A stretch of DNA of 64,000 nt from Mycobacterium sp. GTDB taxonomy: Bacteria; Actinomycetota; Actinomycetes; Mycobacteriales; Mycobacteriaceae. Positions 30,338 to 38,740 of the stretch are shown one piece after another. Below the pieces are notes generated by a model. That model saw nothing but the letters and a program-made list of their open reading frames with translations. It did not search any database and had not been told where the DNA came from. The translations under genes and the position numbers were made by a program. Location: the NCBI GenBank assembly GCA_020438845.1, contig JAGQTV010000106.1, forward strand, positions 36,465-100,464, read 5' to 3'. Positions within the stretch are counted from its first letter, which is position 1. Each line of letters begins with the position of its first letter.

Positions 30338-31462
30338 CTACTTGCTGAACCGGGCCACTAACGGTCCAAGGATCGCCAGCGCAAAGACGTACGGTGTCGC
30401 AACCGCACCCAACGCCCCGCTGCCTGCACCGACCAATCCGATGATCACCAGCGAGAACTCGCCCCGGGCGATCAGCGCGGTTCCGGCCCGCATCTGCCCG
30501 TGGCGTCCGGCACCCTCGCGGCGGGCGGCGTAGATGCCGGTGAGGACCTTGGTGCCGGCCGTCACAGCGGCCAGCGCGAGGGCGACGGGGAGTTTCGGCA
30601 GCAGTTCTCCGGGGGCCACCTCGAATCCGATCGCGACGAAGAACACCGCGGCGAAGAGGTCCCGCAGTGGTCCCAGCACCGTTCGCGCCCGATCGGCGGT
30701 CGGACCTGTCAGCGTCAACCCGACCAGGAAGGCACCCACGGCAGCCGAGGCATGAACCTGCTCGGCAACGGCGGCCACGATCAGCGTGATGCCGAGAATG
30801 CGCAAGAGCAGTTGCTCGTCTTCCGGGTGGCCGAGGACTCGGCCGACATGGTGACCCCATCGATAGGACACCAGAAACGCGAAGCCCAGGGCACTGAGGG
30901 CCACTCCCATCCACAGCAGAGCCTCTGGCAGCGTCCCGCCACCGGCGAGCACGGTCAGCAACGGCAGGTAGGCCGCCATCGCGAAGTCCTCGAGCACCAG
31001 CACCGACAGCACCGCCGGGGTCTCCCGGTTGCCGAGCCGGCCGAGGTCTCCCAGCAGGCGGGCGATGACCCCCGATGACGAGATATAGGTGACGCCCGCC
31101 ATGGCCAGCACGGCGGGACCGTCGAAGCCCAAGAGCAGGCCGGCCACTGCGCCGGGGGTTGCATTGAGGACGATATCCACCGCGGCCGACGGCAGATGCC
31201 GCCGCAGGCTGACGGTGAACTCTGCGATGGAGAACTCCAGACCCAGGGTGAGCAGGAGCAACACCACGCCGATCGAGGCTCCGGTGGAAACGAACCCAGC
31301 TGCGTCGGGGACCGGTGCGATGCCGCCCTCGCCCACAAACAGTCCGGCCAGCAGGTAGAGCGGAATGGGCGAGAGCCCGTAGCGACGCGCGGCCGAGCCA
31401 AGGACGGTCAGGGCGATCAGGATCCCGCCGAGTTCGAGCAGGAAGCCCGCGGAGATTTCCAT
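30338..31462 (-). CDS. khtU: Kef/KhtU-type cation:proton antiporter
   Basis: 374-aa membrane protein with ~11-12 predicted helices and the Na_H_Exchanger fold of the CPA2 family (LGSAARRYGLSPIPLYLLAGLFVGEG; GVTYISSSGVIARLL). It lacks its own TrkA-N domain. The TrkA-C protein encoded 24 nt upstream is expected to gate it, as in the KhtT-KhtU K+/H+ antiporters of Bacillus. It would export K+ or other monovalent cations in exchange for protons. The symbol is by family and pairing. Confidence 0.82.
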   Translation of the reverse strand: MEISAGFLLELGGILIALTVLGSAARRYGLSPIPLYLLAGLFVGEGGIAPVPDAAGFVSTGASIGVVLLLLTLGLEFSIAEFTVSLRRHLPSAAVDIVLNATPGAVAGLLLGFDGPAVLAMAGVTYISSSGVIARLLGDLGRLGNRETPAVLSVLVLEDFAMAAYLPLLTVLAGGGTLPEALLWMGVALSALGFAFLVSYRWGHHVGRVLGHPEDEQLLLRILGITLIVAAVAEQVHASAAVGAFLVGLTLTGPTADRARTVLGPLRDLFAAVFFVAIGFEVAPGELLPKLPVALALAAVTAGTKVLTGIYAARREGAGRHGQMRAGTALIARGEFSLVIIGLVGAGSGALGAVATPYVFALAILGPLVARFSK

Positions 31463-31486
31463 GGTCTGCCGGTCAGATCCGGCGCG

Positions 31487-31972
31487 TCAGACGCTGTCGA
31501 TCAGACGCCGGACTCCGGCGATTCCGTCATCGGTACCGATCACCACCAGAACGTCGTCGGGACGCAGCAACTCCCCGGGTCCCGGAGAGGCCAGCACCCC
31601 CTCGGTGCGCACGATCGCGACGATGGAGGCCCCCGTGCGGGTGCGGGCCTGGGTATCGCCGAGCGGCCGCCCGGCATAGCTGGAATCCGGCGGAACCGCG
31701 ACCTGGCCGGCGGACAGGCCGGGAATCTCCCTGGTGAGGTTCGCGTAGCTCTCGACCATCCGCGGGGCGCCGAGGATTTGGGCCAGGCCGTCAGCCTCCT
31801 GATCGGTGAGCCGGAAGACCCGGCGGGCGCTGTCCGGATCATCGGCGACAGAGCAGATGAAGACCTCGAAATCTCCGCCCCGATGTGCGATCACGGCAAT
31901 TCGGTCGCCGTCGTGGTTGGCGAATTCGTAACGCAGACCGACCCCGGGGAGCCGGATTTCCTTGATGTCCAC
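31487..31972 (-). CDS. khtT: TrkA-C domain regulator of the antiporter (KhtT-like)
   Basis: 161-aa cytoplasmic protein. Residues ~1-70 form an N-terminal domain (DIKEIRLPGVGLRYEF). Residues ~80-160 are a TrkA-C (RCK C-terminal) domain: AGRPLGDTQARTRTGASIVA, then LRPDDVLVVIGTDDGIAGV. KhtT-like proteins bind nucleotides and control the partner antiporter. The GTG at 31972 has AGGAG upstream and begins 5 nt after the erg3 stop; longer frames upstream are antisense noise. It is in one operon with erg3 and khtU. Confidence 0.85.
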   Translation of the reverse strand: MDIKEIRLPGVGLRYEFANHDGDRIAVIAHRGGDFEVFICSVADDPDSARRVFRLTDQEADGLAQILGAPRMVESYANLTREIPGLSAGQVAVPPDSSYAGRPLGDTQARTRTGASIVAIVRTEGVLASPGPGELLRPDDVLVVIGTDDGIAGVRRLIDSV

Positions 31973-31977
31973 GACTC

Positions 31978-32922
31978 CTAGTGTGCCGCGCCGGCCGGTG
32001 CTGACGCCGCAGCATCGCAGACTGCGGCGGGTCGCCAGCCGGGAGGTCCGAAGACATACCCCAGCCGGTCGCGCCACGTGGTGGCAGCCCGGACATCACG
32101 GGCGATGGCCACGTACTCGTGGGTCTCCAGCTTCCAGATGTTGAAGGTGTTGACCTGCTTGGTCAAGCCGTAGTGCGGACGGAAGAGTTCAGGCTGAAAA
32201 CTGCCGAACAGCCGGTCCCAGATGATGAGAATGCCGCCATAGTTGCGGTCGATGTACAACTTGTCCGTTCCGTGGTGGACGCGGTGGTGCGACGGAGTGT
32301 TGAAAATGAACTCGATGGGGCGCGGCAGCTTCCCGATGCGTTCGGTGTGGATCCAGAACTGATAGATCAGACTGACCGAGAAGCTTGTGAAAACCATCCA
32401 GGGCGGAACGCCGAGCAACGGTAGTGGGGCCCACAACACGATTTCGCCGCTGTTGTTCCACTTCTGCCGCAGCGCGGTGGCGAAGTTGAAATAGCGGCTG
32501 GAGTGGTGTGCCTGGTGGGTGGCCCACACCACCCGGACCCGGTGAGCGATGCGGTGGTAGGTGTAGAACAACACGTCGACCCCGACCAGGGCGATCACCC
32601 AGGTGTACCAGTGCCGTGCCGACAGGTGCCAGGGTGCCACGTAGGCGAACAGTGCTGCATAGCCCAGGAGTCCCAGGAACTTCCAGAAACCCATGGTCGC
32701 GACCGATACCAGGCCCATGGAAATCGAGGCCCAGGCGTCGGGGGCCAAATAGGCGCCGTCGGCGGGACGTTCCGCCTCGGTGTCCCGGCGCTCGTCGTGC
32801 TCGAGTTTGCGGGCCGCCGTCCACTCGATGGTCAGCAGAATGAGGAAGTACGGGATCGCGAACAACACCGGATCACGCATCGCCGGCGGGATGACAGACA
32901 ACATGTTCGCGATGTGATCCAA
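31978..32922 (-). CDS. erg3: Sterol desaturase / fatty acid hydroxylase family protein, Erg3-like
   Basis: 314-aa membrane di-iron enzyme with about four helices. The three histidine clusters are HRIAHR, HQAHHSS and HHRVHHG, as in the fatty acid hydroxylase superfamily that includes C-5 sterol desaturase. Position and sequence match M. tuberculosis Rv1814 (erg3). The real substrate is unknown in bacteria without sterol synthesis. It heads an operon with khtT, khtU and the DAO oxidoreductase; the promoter region holds repeated TTAGACAGC elements. Confidence 0.9.
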   Translation of the reverse strand: MDHIANMLSVIPPAMRDPVLFAIPYFLILLTIEWTAARKLEHDERRDTEAERPADGAYLAPDAWASISMGLVSVATMGFWKFLGLLGYAALFAYVAPWHLSARHWYTWVIALVGVDVLFYTYHRIAHRVRVVWATHQAHHSSRYFNFATALRQKWNNSGEIVLWAPLPLLGVPPWMVFTSFSVSLIYQFWIHTERIGKLPRPIEFIFNTPSHHRVHHGTDKLYIDRNYGGILIIWDRLFGSFQPELFRPHYGLTKQVNTFNIWKLETHEYVAIARDVRAATTWRDRLGYVFGPPGWRPAAVCDAAASAPAGAAH

Positions 32923-32943
32923 CGAAAACCTCCCCCGACGAGT

Positions 32944-32973
32944 TTAGTCTGCTGTCTAACCATGCTGTCTAAC
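32944..32973. promoter_or_regulatory. Putative operator: repeated GCTGTCTAAC with a dyad
   Basis: GCTGTCTAAC occurs at 32951-32960 and 32964-32973 (13-bp period). The first copy also forms an imperfect dyad with TTAG at 32944-32947 (TTAGTCTGCTGTCTAA). The element sits between the divergent starts of erg3 (32922) and the SMR pair (32986), so a bound regulator, for example of the TetR type, could control both. No regulator gene lies next to it. Confidence 0.5.
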
Positions 32974-32985
32974 CCGGAGGGCGCA

Positions 32986-33324
32986 ATGCGGAGCTGGGCA
33001 CTGCTGCTGGGGGCTATCGCCTCCGAGGTCACCGGCACCCTGTCGTTGCGTGCGTCGACGGAGAACCCCAGCTGGCTGATTGCCGTGGTTATCGGTTACG
33101 TGGTGTCGTTCGTCTTTCTTGCCGGAGTGTTGCGGGCCGGCATGCCGGTCGGCGTTGCGTACGGCATCTGGGGCGCATTGGGAACGGCCGCCACCGCGGT
33201 GATGGCGGCGCTCATCTTCGGGGAGCCGATCACAGTGCCGATCATGGTCGGCATCGGGCTGATCATCGTCGGGGTTCTGGTGGTGGAGTTGGGATCTCAC
33301 CGGGCTGAGAAGGCGAGCTCGTGA
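32986..33324 (+). CDS. Small multidrug resistance (SMR) efflux subunit 1
   Basis: 112-aa protein with four membrane helices. The essential Glu of helix 1 is in LLLGAIASEVTGTLSLRAS. The Gly-rich helix 3 motif PVGVAYGIWGALGTAATAV and VGIGLIIVGVLVVEL in helix 4 are typical. The ATG at 32986 has GGAGG at the right distance; an ATG at 32962 is less good. It overlaps the next SMR gene, which suggests a heterodimeric pump. SMR pairs export cationic drugs, guanidinium compounds or polyamines in exchange for protons. Confidence 0.88.
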   Translation: MRSWALLLGAIASEVTGTLSLRASTENPSWLIAVVIGYVVSFVFLAGVLRAGMPVGVAYGIWGALGTAATAVMAALIFGEPITVPIMVGIGLIIVGVLVVELGSHRAEKASS

Positions 33325-33647
33325 GCTGGCTGGCGTTGGCCGCAGCAATCCTGATCGAGGTGGTCTCGACCCTGTTCCTACGCGCCTCCGACGGATTCCG
33401 AATCCGAAAGTGGGTAGCGCCCTCAATCATCGGTTACGTCGCTTCCTTCGCCTTTCTGTGGGTGGCCCTTGCGCTGGGTATGCCGGTTGGCATCGCGTAC
33501 GGGGTGTGGTCGGCGTTGGGGGTCGCCCTGGTTGCGGTCCTGGCGAAGGGAATTTTCGGGGAGGCGCTGACTCCGCTGATGCTGGTCGGGATCGCGCTGA
33601 TCATCGGCGGTGTGCTGACCATCGAACTCTCCGGCGCCGGGGGCTGA
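33321..33647 (+). CDS. Small multidrug resistance (SMR) efflux subunit 2
   Basis: 108-aa, four-helix SMR protein. The key Glu is in AAAILIEVVSTLFLRAS, and PVGIAYGVWSALGVALVAV and VGIALIIGGVLTIEL are the conserved later helices. Its GTG overlaps the stop of subunit 1 (GTGA), so it is translationally coupled. The two copies differ in loop charge, as in paired SMR systems such as EbrAB or YkkCD, where the subunits insert in opposite directions. Confidence 0.88.
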   Translation: MSWLALAAAILIEVVSTLFLRASDGFRIRKWVAPSIIGYVASFAFLWVALALGMPVGIAYGVWSALGVALVAVLAKGIFGEALTPLMLVGIALIIGGVLTIELSGAGG

Positions 33648-33690
33648 CAAACCTGCCGATCGCCCGCGGCTGGGCAGTCGAGCAAGCAAG

Positions 33691-35841
33691 ATGACATCCA
33701 TGACCGACTCGTCGCTGATCGCCCTGGCCGAAAGGATGGGAGTCGCCACCGCTTACCACGACTGGGTCGGCAACTTCAATCCGGTTGACCGCGCGACCGT
33801 GATAGCCGTCCTGGCTGCGCTCGGGGTGCATGCGGAGACCGAAGACGAATGTGCCGCAGCACAATTAGAGCAAGATCGCCGGTATTGGTCTCGGCCGCTG
33901 CCGACCACGGTGGTCGCCCGGTCGGGCACTGCGACGCCGTTCTGGGTACACGTCAACCACGGCGCTCCGGCAGATGTGTGGGTCCGACTTGAGGACGGCA
34001 CTGAGCGACACGATATCCGCCAGATCGACAACTTCACTCCCCCATTCGATCTCGGCGGACGCAGGGTCGGCGAGGCCAGCTTCGTCCTGCCTGCCGATCT
34101 CCCACTCGGCTATCACCGACTGCACCTTCGCTCCGATGACGCCGAGTCCGACACGCTGCTCATTGTCACTCCGGCCTTTTTGGGGTTACCGGACCGCATG
34201 GGAGCGCGAAGGTCGTGGGGCCTGGCAACCCAGCTGTACAGCGTCCGTTCCAAAGACTCCTGGGGCATCGGCGATTTGGTCGATCTGGCCGACCTCGCGG
34301 TATGGGCCGGGGCGAAGCACGGCGCCGGCTATGTCCTGATAAACCCGCTGCACGCCGCCTCGCCGGCCAAGCCGATGGAGCCCTCTCCCTACTTGCCCAC
34401 TTCGCGGCGGTACGTCAACCCGCTCTACCTGCGGGTGGAGGCGATCTCCGAATTCGCGTTCCTGCCCAAGCGATCGCGGGTGCGTGCGTTGCGGGAGAAG
34501 CTCCTGCGAGATCCCACTACCACCGAGACGATCGACCGCGACGCCGCTTGGGCAGCTAAGCGTGCCGCGCTGAAGCTGCTGTACAAACGACCCCGCGCGG
34601 CTGGCCGGGACCTCGCCTTCCAGGCATACAAGGACCGTGAGGGCAAGGCCCTCGACGACTTCGCAACATGGTGTGCGATCGCTGAAAAGCACGGTGGAAG
34701 TTGGCAGGACTGGCCGATCGGACTGCGGCATCCCGCAAACCCTGAGGTCGCCGATTTCGTCCAGCGACACCCCAGGGCTGTCGACTTCCACCGGTGGCTG
34801 CAATGGCAGCTCGACGAACAACTTGCGGTAGCGCAGTCCCAGGCCGTGCGCACCGGAATGCCGCTGGGCATCATGCACGATTTGGCTGTGGGAGTTCATC
34901 CCAGCGGAGCAGATGCCTGGGCGCTGCAGGACGTGCTGGCGCTGGGTGTCACAACGGGAGCACCGCCCGACGAGTTCAATCAGCTCGGTCAGGACTGGTC
35001 ACAACCTCCGTGGCGGCCGGATCGGCTCGAGGAGCTCGGTTACCATCCCTTCCGCGCGTTGGTGGCTGCCGTCCTGCGCCACTCAGGCGGGGTCCGGATC
35101 GACCACATCATCGGAATGTTCCGGCTGTGGTGGATTCCCAAGGGGGAGCCGCCCACCAAGGGCGCATACGTGCGCTACAACCACGAGGCGATGATCGGCA
35201 TCATCGCGCTGGAGGCCCATAGGGCGGGCGCGGTGGTGGTCGGTGAAGACCTCGGCACGGTCGAGCCATGGGCTCGGCACTTTCTGCATGAGCGCGGATT
35301 GCTCGGAACGTCGATCCTGTGGTTCGAAATCGACCCGGGCAGTCGCGGGCCCCTGGAGGCCGAGCGGTGGCGCGAATTGTGCCTGTCCTCGGTGACCACG
35401 CACGACCTGCCGCCCACGCCTGGCTACCTCGATGCCGAACACGTCAAACTCCGGCATTCGCTGGGTCTGCTGACCCGGCCGGTTGCCGACGAAATGGCCG
35501 ACCACCGAAAAGAACAGGAGGCCTGGGCCGCTGAACTGCGTCGGGTCGGCCTGCTGGGCGATCACGCCGACGGGGAGGCCGGCGAGGAGGGCATCATCGT
35601 AGGCCTCTACCGATATTTGGCTCGAACACCATCGCGCCTGTTGGCCCTGGCTCTGACCGACGCAGTCGGTGAGCACCGCACCCAAAATCAGCCCGGAACC
35701 ACCAACGAATACCCGAACTGGCGGGTACCGCTAGGTGACCCGCACGGCAGGCCGATGTGGTTGGAGGAAGTGTTCACCGACAGGCGCGCGGCGGAGTTGG
35801 CCGAAGTCATGCGGCTGGCCACCGACCCCGGGCCCGATTGA
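33691..35841 (+). CDS. malQ: 4-alpha-glucanotransferase (amylomaltase)
   Basis: 716-aa GH77 enzyme that transfers alpha-1,4-glucan segments and works in maltodextrin and glycogen metabolism. Catalytic regions: the nucleophile Asp in GGVRIDHIIGMFRLWW, the acid/base Glu in VVVGEDLGTVEP, and the third Asp in SVTTHDLPPTPGYLD. The N-terminal ~140 residues are the extra domain found in actinobacterial MalQ. It matches M. tuberculosis Rv1781c. ATG codons at 33691 and 33700 are both possible starts. The Nudix gene follows after 3 nt. Confidence 0.94.
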   Translation: MTSMTDSSLIALAERMGVATAYHDWVGNFNPVDRATVIAVLAALGVHAETEDECAAAQLEQDRRYWSRPLPTTVVARSGTATPFWVHVNHGAPADVWVRLEDGTERHDIRQIDNFTPPFDLGGRRVGEASFVLPADLPLGYHRLHLRSDDAESDTLLIVTPAFLGLPDRMGARRSWGLATQLYSVRSKDSWGIGDLVDLADLAVWAGAKHGAGYVLINPLHAASPAKPMEPSPYLPTSRRYVNPLYLRVEAISEFAFLPKRSRVRALREKLLRDPTTTETIDRDAAWAAKRAALKLLYKRPRAAGRDLAFQAYKDREGKALDDFATWCAIAEKHGGSWQDWPIGLRHPANPEVADFVQRHPRAVDFHRWLQWQLDEQLAVAQSQAVRTGMPLGIMHDLAVGVHPSGADAWALQDVLALGVTTGAPPDEFNQLGQDWSQPPWRPDRLEELGYHPFRALVAAVLRHSGGVRIDHIIGMFRLWWIPKGEPPTKGAYVRYNHEAMIGIIALEAHRAGAVVVGEDLGTVEPWARHFLHERGLLGTSILWFEIDPGSRGPLEAERWRELCLSSVTTHDLPPTPGYLDAEHVKLRHSLGLLTRPVADEMADHRKEQEAWAAELRRVGLLGDHADGEAGEEGIIVGLYRYLARTPSRLLALALTDAVGEHRTQNQPGTTNEYPNWRVPLGDPHGRPMWLEEVFTDRRAAELAEVMRLATDPGPD

Positions 35842-35844
35842 GCC

Positions 35845-36306
35845 GTGCCGGTTCTCAGCGCGGGCCTACTGCTCCACCGGGTCGGCGGAAACGGCATTGA
35901 AATACTCATCGGCCACCCCGGCGGCCCGTTCTGGGTCAACAAGGACGACGGCGCATGGACGATTCCCAAGGGCGAGTACGGCTCTGAGGAGGATCCTTGG
36001 GAGGCCGCCCAGCGCGAGTTCGCCGAGGAACTGGGCTGCCCGGCACCAAACGGCCCGCGTACCGATCTCGGGACCGTCAAACAGCCCAGCGGCAAGGTGC
36101 TCACTGTCTTCGCGATCGGCGCCGACCTCGACATCTCCCTCGCCTGCAGCAACACCTTCACGTTGGAGTGGCCAAAGGGCTCGGGGCGGCTTCGTGAGTT
36201 CCCCGAACTGGACCGGGTCGAATGGCTGCCGTTGGAGCAGGCGCGGATCAAAATCCTGAAGGGCCAGCGAATATTTCTGGACCGCCTCGTCAGCCGGACG
36301 GGCTAA
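35845..36306 (+). CDS. Nudix hydrolase
   Basis: 153-aa Nudix protein. The Nudix box is complete at residues ~44-66: Gly, five residues, Glu, then seven residues to REFAEELGC. The N-terminus PVLSAGLLLHR and WTIPKGEY resemble Ap4A- or diphosphoinositol-type hydrolases. It begins with GTG 3 nt after the malQ stop and is likely co-transcribed. The substrate is some nucleoside diphosphate linked to X; nothing more precise can be read. Confidence 0.9.
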   Translation: MPVLSAGLLLHRVGGNGIEILIGHPGGPFWVNKDDGAWTIPKGEYGSEEDPWEAAQREFAEELGCPAPNGPRTDLGTVKQPSGKVLTVFAIGADLDISLACSNTFTLEWPKGSGRLREFPELDRVEWLPLEQARIKILKGQRIFLDRLVSRTG

Positions 36307-36809
36307 CCGGCTTCGCCCAGTGCCTCGCGCGCTGCCCGTCGGCGAATCTCAATCTCCTCGCCGATCCGACGGGCAGGCAGGTTGTCGCGCTGGACGACGG
36401 CCGACGTCTCCTCGCGACCGACGACCCCGATTGTCGCGTCGGTGATCGCGGCAACGCGACGACATCCGCTGGCGAGTAGGGGAAGCGCCGCCGATGTAGT
36501 CACCGGAGCTGATTTCGCCAAGGAGTAGGTGACGCCCGTCTCCGGTGGCCGCGAACAGGAAGCCGAAGATCGTCGCCGCCAGCTGGACGATGTGGAATTG
36601 ACGTCGGCGGCATCCAAGTGGTGAATGAGAAGATATGCCGCACACGCTGGCAGGACCCGGTTGCGCAGCAGAGCGACGGGTTTCGATTAGGCGCTGCCGC
36701 GTCGAGCCAGCGCGCCGGACACCTCGTCCAAAATCGGCAAAGCAACCGGCAGGCCGACCACCAACAGAAAGGCCGGCCAGAACCAGGGTTGCCCAACCAG
36801 ATTGCTCAT
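36303..36809 (-). pseudogene. Decayed MscS-type channel with cNMP domain
   Basis: Three minus-strand frames carry consecutive pieces of one protein. From the ATG at 36809, MSNLVGQPWFWPAFLLVVG is a first membrane helix and ends at a stop after ALARRGSA. A second frame continues with a second-helix-like RNRVLPACAAYLLIHH. A third holds FHIVQLAATIFGFLFAATG. The last piece (near 36460-36303), RRVAAITDATIGVVG ... ARRIGEEIEIRRRAA, resembles the end of a cyclic-nucleotide-binding domain. MscS-like channels with a C-terminal cNMP domain are ~450-500 aa. Here the pore and most of the sensor are missing, so at least two frameshifts and a large internal deletion are inferred. Confidence 0.7.
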
Positions 36810-36975
36810 GCCGAGAGCAGCTTTCTGGCGGCAGACGCAGGAACAGTCGTAACGGGCGTCCCGCCGAATCTTCTGCCCCAAACGCGGCGCTGATCGGCCG
36901 GTTCGTAGCCCACCGCGATCCCCCGCTTCTCAGCTCTGTGCAGCCATGCGAAGACCGTGCGGGTACCGTCCACTA

Positions 36976-38379
36976 ATGCACGATGACGTCGACGAGCGGC
37001 TGGCTCAGCGGGGTGCTGAACGCGCAGCCAAACAGCAGGAAAGCGACAAGCGACTCAAGCTGATTCTCGACAACCTGTTTTCGTACGTGGCTCTTCTCGA
37101 TCTCGAAGGGAGAATTCGGGAGGTCAACAAGGCCCCCCTGGCCCGCGGTGGCTACCGCTACGAGGATGTGATTGGCAGGTATTTCTACGACACGCCCTGG
37201 TGGTCGTACGACACCGCTGTTCAAAGTCAGCTCATTCAGGCGATCGAGGCGGCCAGGCGCGGAAGAACGAGCCGATACGACGTAGTTGTGAAGATGGGGG
37301 AAGACTTGGTTCCCATCGATTTTCAGATTTCCCCCGTGTACGACCGGGACGGAAACATATGCGGAATGCTGCCCACAGCCGTGGATATCAGCGAACGCAA
37401 GAGATTCGAGACCGAAGCAAGCGCCTCGGCGTACACGGATGCTCTGACGGGATTGCCGAATCGCCGCACGTTCCATCACCACCTGCAACAAGTCATCAAT
37501 GGCTGCGAGGACAGCGCTGAATTTGCAGTCCTGATGATGATCGACCTAGATCGATTCAGGGAGGCCAACGATAATTGGGGTCATGATGCGGGCGACGCAC
37601 TCCTGAAAGAGGCGGCGAATCGCATCTGGGCGTGCGTTCCCGATAGCGACACAGTTTGCCGCCTGGGTGGTGACGAATTTGGCGTGATTCTTAACGGTAG
37701 GACTGATTTCTCCGAAATCAACCGCATTTCCCGCGAAATCCTCACATCGCTGTCCGAAGAGTTCGTGGTCGTGGATGACGTCACGGTATCGCTGTCCGCC
37801 AGTATGGGTCTGGCAGTGTTTCCGGACGACGCCACCACCCCCAGTGACCTGATCAGGTTCGCCGACCGAGCCATGTACCAGGCCAAAAGCTCCGGCCGGG
37901 GGCGCTTCCGTTTCTTCACACGATTCAACAACGAGGGCCAGGACGTCAGAGCGCGATTGGCCTCTGACCTGCGCCGCGCCATAGCGAAAGAGCAATTGAC
38001 GGTGTATTACCAGCCGATTGCCGACCTAGCCACCGACCGGATTGCGAAGGCCGAGGCTTTGTTGCGCTGGAAACACCCCGAGTACGGATTCATCAGCCCG
38101 TCGTCATTCATCCCGATCGCCGAGGAAACGGGGATGATCCACCAGATCGGCGACTGGGCATTCGACCAGGCGGCCCTGGCGACGAAGCGTTGGGTTGGCC
38201 TGGCGGGACAGGATTTTCAGATCAGCGTCAACAGGTCGCCGGTCCAGTTCCTGCCGAGCGCCATGGAACACGGCCACTGGGCGGAAAGGTTGACAGCACT
38301 CGGACTGCCTGCCACCAATGTCTCTCGTCGAGATCACCGAAAGCTTGATGATGAGCGACGACCCGAACGTCAAAGCTGA
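36976..38379 (+). CDS. PAS-GGDEF-EAL protein, frameshifted in the EAL domain
   Basis: Cyclic-di-GMP enzyme in which the first frame covers PAS (residues ~25-140, ending VDISERKRFE), a GGDEF domain with RLGGDEFGVIL near residue 230, and the first half of an EAL domain with KAEALLRWKHP near 360. The RxxD inhibitory site before GGDEF is not kept (PDSD instead). The frame then runs into 20-odd unrelated residues and stops at 38379. The remainder of the EAL domain continues in another frame from ~38318. A diguanylate cyclase could still be made; the phosphodiesterase domain would be incomplete. The start is the ATG at 36976 with a weak ribosome binding site. Confidence 0.85.
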   Translation: MHDDVDERLAQRGAERAAKQQESDKRLKLILDNLFSYVALLDLEGRIREVNKAPLARGGYRYEDVIGRYFYDTPWWSYDTAVQSQLIQAIEAARRGRTSRYDVVVKMGEDLVPIDFQISPVYDRDGNICGMLPTAVDISERKRFETEASASAYTDALTGLPNRRTFHHHLQQVINGCEDSAEFAVLMMIDLDRFREANDNWGHDAGDALLKEAANRIWACVPDSDTVCRLGGDEFGVILNGRTDFSEINRISREILTSLSEEFVVVDDVTVSLSASMGLAVFPDDATTPSDLIRFADRAMYQAKSSGRGRFRFFTRFNNEGQDVRARLASDLRRAIAKEQLTVYYQPIADLATDRIAKAEALLRWKHPEYGFISPSSFIPIAEETGMIHQIGDWAFDQAALATKRWVGLAGQDFQISVNRSPVQFLPSAMEHGHWAERLTALGLPATNVSRRDHRKLDDERRPERQS

Positions 38380-38740
38380 ATTACTGAAATACCGCGATGC
38401 CGGCATACAGCTCGCAATCGACGATTTCGGAACCGGATATTCCGCGTTGTTGTACCTGAAGAAATTCGATATCGACTATCTCAAGATCGACCGGTCCTTC
38501 ACCAAGAATGCGGATAGCGATGCAACGGACCTGGCCCTGTGCGAAGCGATAGTTGCAATGGCGCACAAACTGGGCATCAAGGTCATCGCGGAGGGCATCG
38601 AAACCGCTGAGCAGCACGCCGTCCTGAAAGGGATTGGGTGCGACTACGGCCAGGGGTACTTCTTCTCGAAGGCCGTGCCAGCAGGGGTGTTTGAAGCGCT
38701 GTTCCTGGGGATCCGAATCGACCGCCGTGGCGATGGCTGA
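38318..38740 (+). pseudogene. C-terminal EAL half, out of frame with the GGDEF gene
   Basis: This frame resumes exactly where the upstream protein loses similarity. It carries the remaining EAL motifs SLVEITESLMM, AIDDFGTGYS, YLKIDRSFTKN, VIAEGIETAEQH and GYFFSKAVP. Frames 1 and 2 overlap in GTCTCTCG (38320-38327); loss of 2 nt or gain of 1 nt in that short CT run explains the break. It ends in a TGA that overlaps the ATG of the photolyase gene. It may be a true mutation, a reversible slippage site or an assembly error. Confidence 0.85.
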
